From Bacilli bacterium (lineage in GTDB: Bacteria > Bacillota_I > Bacilli_A > RF39 > UBA660): a stretch of DNA of 9,997 bases. The notes below the pieces were generated by a model, which saw only the letters and a list, made by a program, of their open reading frames with translations, had not been told where the DNA came from and made no database searches. This document shows positions 6,049-9,997 of the stretch, piece by piece. Each line of letters starts with the position of its first letter. Within the stretch, counting starts at the first letter, position 1. Location: positions 1 through 9,997 of the forward strand of contig JAILLM010000148.1 of NCBI GenBank assembly GCA_024693165.1, written 5' to 3'. Position numbers and translations under genes: made by a program.

Positions 6049-8040
6049 TTAATCATTATTTATCAAACATTCCATAATCTCCCTATAATACGGATAATTT
6101 CTAAAATTATTTTCAATATTATTTTTTATGAATTCATCACTATCTTTTTTTGCTTGCAATAATATTTTATTATCACTAACTAAATTAGCAATCTTAAATT
6201 CCATATCACCATGTTGTCTAATTCCAAATAAATCTCCAGATCCTCTAAGTTTTAAATCCATTTCACTAATATAGAATCCATCATTACTTTCAACTAAACA
6301 ATCAAGTCTTTCGCTTCTTTTATCGCTTAATAAAATACATTTCGATTCATAAGAGTTTCTTCCTACTCTTCCTCTTAATTGATGAAGTGTAGATAAACCA
6401 AATCTTTCAGCATTAAATATAACTATACAAGTAGCATTTTCAACATCTACTCCAACTTCAATAACAGTAGTAGAAAGTAATATATTAGTCTTACCTTCTT
6501 TAAAATCATTAATTACTTTATCTTTAGTTTCATTTTTTAACTTACCATGAAGAATTCCAATCTTAATATTAGAATTAATATATTCACTAATTTTATCTTT
6601 AATATTATTTAAATCATTTAAATCAGACTCTTCATCTTCAATTAAAGGAGCAACCATATAAACTTGATGATTATTATTTAATTCACCATTAACAATCATC
6701 ATAACTTCATTCATTTTATCGAAATTAAATTGATAAGTTTTAATATCTTTTCTATTACTTGGTTTATCTTTAATCATAGATATATCCATATCACCATAAA
6801 TAGTTAATGCATAAGTTCTTGGAATTGGTGTTGCACTCATATATAAAACATCAACAAATTTACCTTTATTTCTTAAAATATTTCGTTGATTAACACCAAA
6901 TCTATGTTGTTCATCAGTAATTACTAAACCTAAATTATCAAATTCTACTTTATCTTCAAGGATAGCATGTGTACCAAAAAGAATATCAATTGATCCATCA
7001 CTTAACTCTTTATATATTTCTTTTCTCTCTTTTACACTAGTACTTCCGGTTAATAATCTTGCATTAATATCTAAACCATTAAATGTTTTTAGGAAATTAT
7101 TATAGTGTTGAATTGCTAATACTTCGGTAGGTGCAATCATAGTACCTTGATATCCACACTTATTATTTAAAATTAAAGAAATAAAAGCAACAATAGTTTT
7201 ACCACATCCAACATCACCAAGAATAAGTCTATTCATTCTTCTTAAATCTTTGAAATCGTTAACTATATCATTTAAAGCTTCCATTTGACCTTTAGTTAAT
7301 TCAAAAGGAATTAATGATAAAACATCTTGAATCATTTCATCACTTACATCTTTTATAACAAAGCTCTCAGATAACTCTTTTCTTATTTTTAATAAATTAA
7401 TTTTAAACATAAACGTAAATAATTCTTCATACTTAAGTTTAAGTAATGCTTTTTTATAGTCATCATTATTAACTGGAATATGAATTATCTTTAATGCATC
7501 ATTAATCTTTATAAGATCATATCTATCATTTATATAATCAGGAATAGTTTCATCAATATCAATATTAGTTAATGCTTCATTAATTAGATTAACAAGAGTA
7601 CCTTTTTTTATTAAACTACCAACATGATAAACGCCTTCAATTAAAGTCTTATCTAATTTTTCATTTATAACTTTTGACACAGTAAAAGTATTAGTAAGTT
7701 CATCATATTTACCAACCAAAGTTAATTCTTTATTTAAATATAATTGTTTAGTTAAATAAGGTTGATTAAAAACAGTGACATTAATAATCCTATTACAAGT
7801 TTCAAAACTAAATCTGATAATACTATTAACTTTATTACCTCTAAAAAAGTTAACTTTAGATACCACTTTTCCAATCACAGTAATGGTATCATTACTGTTA
7901 CAATTGTTGATATTTATAGGTCTATAAACATTATATCTAAATGGAAAAAATCTAACTAAATCATCTATCGAGTTTATGCCCAAATCACTTAGACTTGCAA
8001 GTGTTTTAGTACCTACTCCTTTTAATTCTTTTAATTCCAT
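6049..8040 (-). CDS. recG: ATP-dependent DNA helicase RecG
   Basis: Branch-migrating helicase that remodels stalled replication forks and recombination junctions in the cytoplasm. The 663 aa are close to the usual 680-690. The N-terminal wedge/OB region (about 1-160) starts with a typical helix-hairpin-helix stretch (LKGVGTKTLASL) and includes FNQPYLTKQL. The helicase core has Walker A GDVGCGKT (275-282), DEQH (376-379), SAT motif III in MSATPIPRT (401-408), motif VI GRVGR (557-561), and the RecG-specific TRG region GSGDLFGIRQHG (600-611). Residue 562 is Asn where RecG usually has Gly (GRVGRG), a small deviation. The start ATG 8040 follows AGAGGT (8049-8044) at good spacing. It is transcribed alone from a promoter that overlaps the divergent promoter of RNA candidate 2. 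Function is secure from family membership. Confidence 0.97.
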   Translation of the reverse strand: MELKELKGVGTKTLASLSDLGINSIDDLVRFFPFRYNVYRPININNCNSNDTITVIGKVVSKVNFFRGNKVNSIIRFSFETCNRIINVTVFNQPYLTKQLYLNKELTLVGKYDELTNTFTVSKVINEKLDKTLIEGVYHVGSLIKKGTLVNLINEALTNIDIDETIPDYINDRYDLIKINDALKIIHIPVNNDDYKKALLKLKYEELFTFMFKINLLKIRKELSESFVIKDVSDEMIQDVLSLIPFELTKGQMEALNDIVNDFKDLRRMNRLILGDVGCGKTIVAFISLILNNKCGYQGTMIAPTEVLAIQHYNNFLKTFNGLDINARLLTGSTSVKERKEIYKELSDGSIDILFGTHAILEDKVEFDNLGLVITDEQHRFGVNQRNILRNKGKFVDVLYMSATPIPRTYALTIYGDMDISMIKDKPSNRKDIKTYQFNFDKMNEVMMIVNGELNNNHQVYMVAPLIEDEESDLNDLNNIKDKISEYINSNIKIGILHGKLKNETKDKVINDFKEGKTNILLSTTVIEVGVDVENATCIVIFNAERFGLSTLHQLRGRVGRNSYESKCILLSDKRSERLDCLVESNDGFYISEMDLKLRGSGDLFGIRQHGDMEFKIANLVSDNKILLQAKKDSDEFIKNNIENNFRNYPYYREIMECLINND

Positions 8041-8057
8041 AATTTACCTCTAAATAA

Positions 8058-8066
8058 ATTGTATCA
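8058..8066 (-). promoter_or_regulatory. Extended -10 promoter of recG
   Basis: TG-A-TACAAT on the minus strand (8066-8058). The expected start is near 8051, only about 11 bases before ATG 8040, so the leader is little more than the ribosome site. The -35 position (about 8086-8081) is weak and overlaps the strong -35 box of the opposite promoter. Confidence 0.5.
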
Positions 8067-8075
8067 CAAAGTGAA
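8063..8075. promoter_or_regulatory. Operator-like palindrome between recG and RNA candidate 2
   Basis: Minus strand TTCACTTTGTGAT, with TCAC-TTT-GTGA as its symmetric core. It matches the exporter-promoter palindrome (2078-2090, minus strand ATCACTTAGTGAT) at 11 of 13 positions. It lies against the recG -10 element, where a bound protein would interfere with recG transcription. The regulator is unknown. Confidence 0.3.
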
Positions 8076-8083
8076 ACTTTTTG

Positions 8084-8112
8084 TTGACAAAAGATACTTT
8101 ATCACTTACTAT
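8084..8112 (+). promoter_or_regulatory. Sigma-70 promoter of RNA candidate 2
   Basis: Plus strand TTGACA (8084-8089), 17 bases, then TACTAT (8107-8112). The expected start is near 8119, at the foot of the first hairpin of the RNA. It runs divergent from recG, and the two -35 regions share bases. Confidence 0.6.
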
Positions 8113-8118
8113 ATTAAG

Positions 8119-8216
8119 TACCAATTCACAAACAGGCGAATTGGTGCTAGTATCACACTAGCCAACCCCTTTTTATTCTTTGAAGCTAGTCTCAGGGGGC
8201 TAGCTTCGTTTTTGTT
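8119..8216 (+). ncRNA. Candidate small structured RNA 2 (unrecognised), divergent from recG
   Basis: About 98 nt with its own promoter and intrinsic terminator on the plus strand, where no protein gene lies. Hairpin 1 pairs ACCAATTC (8120-8127) with GAATTGGT (8138-8145) around a 10-base loop. Hairpin 2 pairs GCTAGT (8146-8151) with ACTAGC (8157-8162). An unpaired ACCCC-T-rich linker (8165-8181) leads to the terminator hairpin, whose loop shows TCAGGGGG (8192-8199). The linker CCCC (8166-8169) could pair with the loop G-run as a pseudoknot. The 3' arm of hairpin 2 could pair with the matching GCTAGT of the terminator's 5' arm (8185-8190). No known RNA family is recognised. It converges on the end of the ATP-grasp-rpiB operon. 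Confidence 0.6.
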
Positions 8217-8217
8217 T
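8182..8217 (+). terminator. Intrinsic terminator of RNA candidate 2 with a G-rich loop
   Basis: GAAGCTAG (8182-8189) pairs with CTAGCTTC (8200-8207), an 8-bp stem, followed by GTTTTTGTTT on the plus strand. The 10-base loop ends in five G, which is unusual in DNA this AT-rich and is complementary to the C-run of RNA candidate 1. Confidence 0.8.
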
Positions 8218-8220
8218 ATA

Positions 8221-8250
8221 CAATAAAAGACTTCATTTTTGAAGTCTTTT
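8221..8250 (-). terminator. Terminator of the ATP-grasp-rpiB-DUF1146 operon
   Basis: AAAAGACTTCA (8225-8235) pairs perfectly with TGAAGTCTTTT (8240-8250) around a 4-base loop, directly after the TAA stop of the last gene. It ends in T-runs on both strands, so it should stop the operon on the minus strand and any read-through of RNA candidate 2 on the plus strand. Confidence 0.8.
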
Positions 8251-8442
8251 TTATTTAATAATAGATGCATCAATAATAGCTAGTAAAATACTACTACTAC
8301 AATAGGCAAGTGTTAAAGCTAATAATATTTGTAAGAATATAGCTTCATACTTTCTATTAGTCTTAATAATATTATTAAAATTAATACCAGATACAGCATA
8401 TATACTTAAAGCAAGCATAAGTGTATATAAAGCTAATTTCAT
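8251..8442 (-). CDS. Small membrane protein, probable DUF1146 family (YwzB-like)
   Basis: A 63 aa protein with two hydrophobic segments (about 3-19 and 33-57) joined by a short polar loop GINFNNIIKTNRK. The layout of helix, 'INF(E/N)' plus basic loop, then a second helix matches the DUF1146/YwzB family of Bacillota, whose function is unknown. Similarity was judged by eye, so the family call is tentative. It is the last gene of a three-gene operon. Its ATG overlaps the TGA stop of rpiB (ATGA, 4 bases), implying coupled translation. The weak ribosome site of its own (only AGAA upstream) agrees with coupling. The stop codon runs straight into the operon terminator. Confidence 0.7.
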   Translation of the reverse strand: MKLALYTLMLALSIYAVSGINFNNIIKTNRKYEAIFLQILLALTLAYCSSSILLAIIDASIIK

Positions 8443-8876
8443 TGTTCTAACATTTCTATCTTTTCAATTCTTCTAACATGTCTTTCTTCATTAGAAAAAT
8501 CAGTTTTAACAAACTTCTCAATCATTATTTTTAAATTATTAATGTTTTCTTTATAAGAAAGTGCAATTACATTAGCATTATTATGTTGTCTTGCTAAGAT
8601 TGCTTCAGATTCATTAGATACTTTTGCACATCTAATTCCTTTGAATTTATTTGCTGCAATAGACATACCTATTCCAGTACCACACATTAATATTCCTAAA
8701 TCTGCTTGATTACTTAATACAGCTTCACAAACTCTTTTAGCAAAATCAGGATAATCATCAATCGAAGTATTATCTTGACTTAAATCAAGAACTTCAAATC
8801 CTTGATTAACAAGAAAAGAAATAATTTCTTTTTTTTCATTAACACCATTATGATCAGTAGCAATTGCTAACTTCAT
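8439..8876 (-). CDS. rpiB: Ribose-5-phosphate isomerase B (RpiB/LacAB family)
   Basis: A cytoplasmic 145 aa enzyme expected to interconvert ribose 5-phosphate and ribulose 5-phosphate in the non-oxidative pentose phosphate pathway. Family marks are the N-terminal TDHNG (D8, H9), CGTGIGMSIAANK with catalytic C65, RQHNNANVIAL with H98, and the C-terminal ERHVRRIEKI (R132, R135/R136), which binds phosphate. Length is normal for the family. The related LacA/LacB galactose-6-phosphate isomerases share these motifs, but they occur as pairs within lactose operons; a single copy here favours RpiB. Its ATG overlaps the stop of the ATP-grasp gene by one base (TAATG), with GGGTGA (8888-8883) as ribosome site. 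It is the middle gene of the operon. Confidence 0.92.
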   Translation of the reverse strand: MKLAIATDHNGVNEKKEIISFLVNQGFEVLDLSQDNTSIDDYPDFAKRVCEAVLSNQADLGILMCGTGIGMSIAANKFKGIRCAKVSNESEAILARQHNNANVIALSYKENINNLKIMIEKFVKTDFSNEERHVRRIEKIEMLEQ

Positions 8877-9877
8877 TATTTTTCACCCATCGCTTTCTTA
8901 AATACTGGAAGTAATCCAATATTACCTTTTCTATGAACTGGTAATTGATATAAATCATGACCAGGAAAATCATTACCTTCAATTAAACAAGGTTTCTTTT
9001 CTCCTAAACATACATCCCAAGCTACATATCCAACTTTAGGAACTACTTTAGAAGCTTCAATACATAATTTTTTAACATCATCCCACATAGGAATTTCAGT
9101 ACCTACGATAGGTTTATTAGTATATGGATGTATTTCATAAACTTTAGTTGCTTTATCAATCGCAGGGAATTCAATTAAACCTGTATCTACATTAACTGCA
9201 GTTACCATGCCTCCATGATTAAAGTTATCTACAACATTACCATCATTACCAATTCTTAAATAAGCAGTAACAACTTTATGATTTAAAGTCACAACTCTTA
9301 AAGTATTAACAGATAAAGGATAAATATTATTTAAAACTTTATGTTGGTCAGCAACTTCTTCAACTAAAGTTTGTTTATTTCTAATCAACTTATGATATAA
9401 ACTCTTAATATCCATTCCTTTAGTATCTATCTTTTCAACACCTTTACCACAAGAAGCATCTAAAGGTTTAACTACAATAATTGAATGCTCTTTACAAAAA
9501 TTAACAAACATTTCTAGATTAGGTTCTTCTCCATCAAGTTTCATCCAATCCCTATTTAAGTATTTATCAAATATCTTATTAAATATTGCTTTATCTTCAA
9601 ATTTATATATTTCAGTTTTATCATTATATTTTTTACAAATAGAATTATTAATACCTCTAGTAATAATAGTCTTCTTTTCTGATGTTTTCATGTTATACAT
9701 TTGAAATTGATAATAATCTACATAACCAGCTCCAAATCTTAATCCAGAATAAACCATATCGCAGAATATAATAAACTTAGGTTTACCACATTTTTCTTTT
9801 ACCAAATCAATAGTCTTAAACATATTGCCATAGTTCATTGTAGTAATTCTTTTTAACATATAAGATACTTTTCCCAT
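8876..9877 (-). CDS. Sugar-transfer-associated ATP-grasp protein (ATPgrasp_ST type)
   Basis: Predicted ATP-dependent ligase of 333 aa from ATG 9877. Members of this family are often found with cell-surface polysaccharide genes, and their exact reaction is unknown. Visible features: ATP-binding lysine K137 in VVKPLDASCGKG, LVEEV (about 171-175), NTLRVVTL (191-198), the family block RIGNDGNVVDNFNHGG (208-223), and the C-terminal metal/ATP site WDVCLGEKKPCLIEGND with D288, E300 and N302, then PGHDLYQ. It begins a three-gene operon with rpiB, so a link to sugar-phosphate metabolism is possible but inferred only from position. No signal peptide or membrane segment is seen. The frame extends to GTG 9889, yet that codon lies at the predicted transcription start; GGTGAT (9887-9882) serves ATG 9877. 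Confidence 0.9.
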   Translation of the reverse strand: MGKVSYMLKRITTMNYGNMFKTIDLVKEKCGKPKFIIFCDMVYSGLRFGAGYVDYYQFQMYNMKTSEKKTIITRGINNSICKKYNDKTEIYKFEDKAIFNKIFDKYLNRDWMKLDGEEPNLEMFVNFCKEHSIIVVKPLDASCGKGVEKIDTKGMDIKSLYHKLIRNKQTLVEEVADQHKVLNNIYPLSVNTLRVVTLNHKVVTAYLRIGNDGNVVDNFNHGGMVTAVNVDTGLIEFPAIDKATKVYEIHPYTNKPIVGTEIPMWDDVKKLCIEASKVVPKVGYVAWDVCLGEKKPCLIEGNDFPGHDLYQLPVHRKGNIGLLPVFKKAMGEK

Positions 9878-9881
9878 ATAT

Positions 9882-9887
9882 ATCACC
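9882..9887 (-). promoter_or_regulatory. GGTGAT ribosome-binding site that sets start 9877
   Basis: GGTGAT on the minus strand stands 4 bases before ATG 9877. Because the predicted transcript begins at about 9887, the ribosome site would be almost the first bases of the mRNA, which excludes GTG 9889 as a start. Confidence 0.6.
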
Positions 9888-9893
9888 ACTTAA

Positions 9894-9902
9894 ATTATAA
9901 CA
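9894..9902 (-). promoter_or_regulatory. Extended -10 promoter of the ATP-grasp-rpiB-DUF1146 operon
   Basis: TG-T-TATAAT on the minus strand (9902-9894) is a perfect extended -10. The -35 region is AT-rich without a clear box. The start is expected near 9887, giving a leader of only about 10 bases. Confidence 0.6.
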
Positions 9903-9981
9903 TTTTTTTAATTACAATAATTATATATTGTTAAGTATGACATTTAGTTAACATTTAAAGAATTTAAATTATTTACTTTAA

Positions 9982-9990
9982 TGATATAAT
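9982..9990 (+). promoter_or_regulatory. Divergent extended -10 promoter at the right edge
   Basis: Plus strand TG-A-TATAAT (9982-9990), followed by TTAAGTG up to the window end. The 13 bases TATAATTTAAGTG are identical to the minus-strand copy at 9899-9887 that drives the ATP-grasp operon. A plus-strand gene starting just beyond the window is therefore likely. The 80 bases between the two promoters show nothing else I can name. Confidence 0.45.
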
Positions 9991-9997
9991 TTAAGTG

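Noticed and set aside
7762..7959. 65-codon open frame on the plus strand inside recG
   Set aside because: It lies wholly within the well-supported recG coding region, has no ribosome site, and its composition is that of a shadow frame in AT-rich DNA.
8084..8097. TTTTGT-TG-ACAAAA inverted repeat over the RNA 2 promoter as an operator
   Set aside because: The arms are almost pure A/T and half of the symmetry comes from the -35 hexamer itself, so chance is a sufficient explanation.
8439..8445. Possible reading of TGA as tryptophan (Mycoplasma code), extending rpiB
   Set aside because: All tryptophans in the genes use TGG and no gene contains an in-frame TGA. The TGA forms a normal ATGA overlap with the next start.
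1..9997. Mobile elements, prophage, tRNA or rRNA genes
   Set aside because: No transposase, integrase, terminal repeats, attachment-site pattern, cloverleaf or rRNA segment could be found on either strand.

Overview
The window is very AT-rich (well under 30% G+C by eye) and gene-dense. Every protein gene lies on the minus strand. All tryptophan codons seen in the genes are TGG and no in-frame TGA appears, so the standard bacterial code applies rather than the Mycoplasma code. RecG, a DUF1146 membrane protein, a BcrA-type exporter and ribosome-binding sites that extend AGGAGG into GGTGAT suggest a low-GC Bacillota. The genome style recalls uncultured gut Bacilli related to Mollicutes (RF39-like). 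That placement is inference; no rRNA marker is present.

Layout from left to right: (1) 1-2090, a two-gene ABC exporter operon: the ATPase comes first, then a TTG-started permease that runs off the left edge. A perfect 13-bp palindrome lies in its promoter region. (2) 2137-3688, a single-gene unit for a DUF2779 protein that joins a Cas4/RecB-like iron-sulfur nuclease domain to a DEDD-type exonuclease-like domain. (3) 3696-5813, a single-gene unit for a fusion of a class I/II aminotransferase and a GNAT acetyltransferase. (4) 5862-6030, a candidate small structured RNA on the minus strand with its own promoter and terminator. (5) 6049-8066, recG. (6) 8084-8217, a second candidate small RNA on the plus strand, divergent from recG. 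(7) 8221-9902, a tight three-gene operon: sugar-transfer-type ATP-grasp protein, RpiB, DUF1146 protein. (8) A divergent promoter at the right edge that points out of the window.

The proteins are mostly ordinary housekeeping or metabolic types. The most unusual signal is the pair of unrecognised small RNA candidates on either side of recG. RNA 1 carries an unpaired CCCCCUGA and RNA 2 displays the exact complement UCAGGGGG in its terminator loop, which is what a kissing or antisense pair would look like. RNA 2 can also fold in alternative ways. A related palindrome, WTCACTTWGTGAT, occurs at both the exporter promoter and the recG/RNA 2 promoter region. Several genes share a compact start module: an extended -10 (TGnTATnAT-like), a very short leader, then GGTGAT and ATG. 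This moves three starts four codons downstream of the longest open frame.
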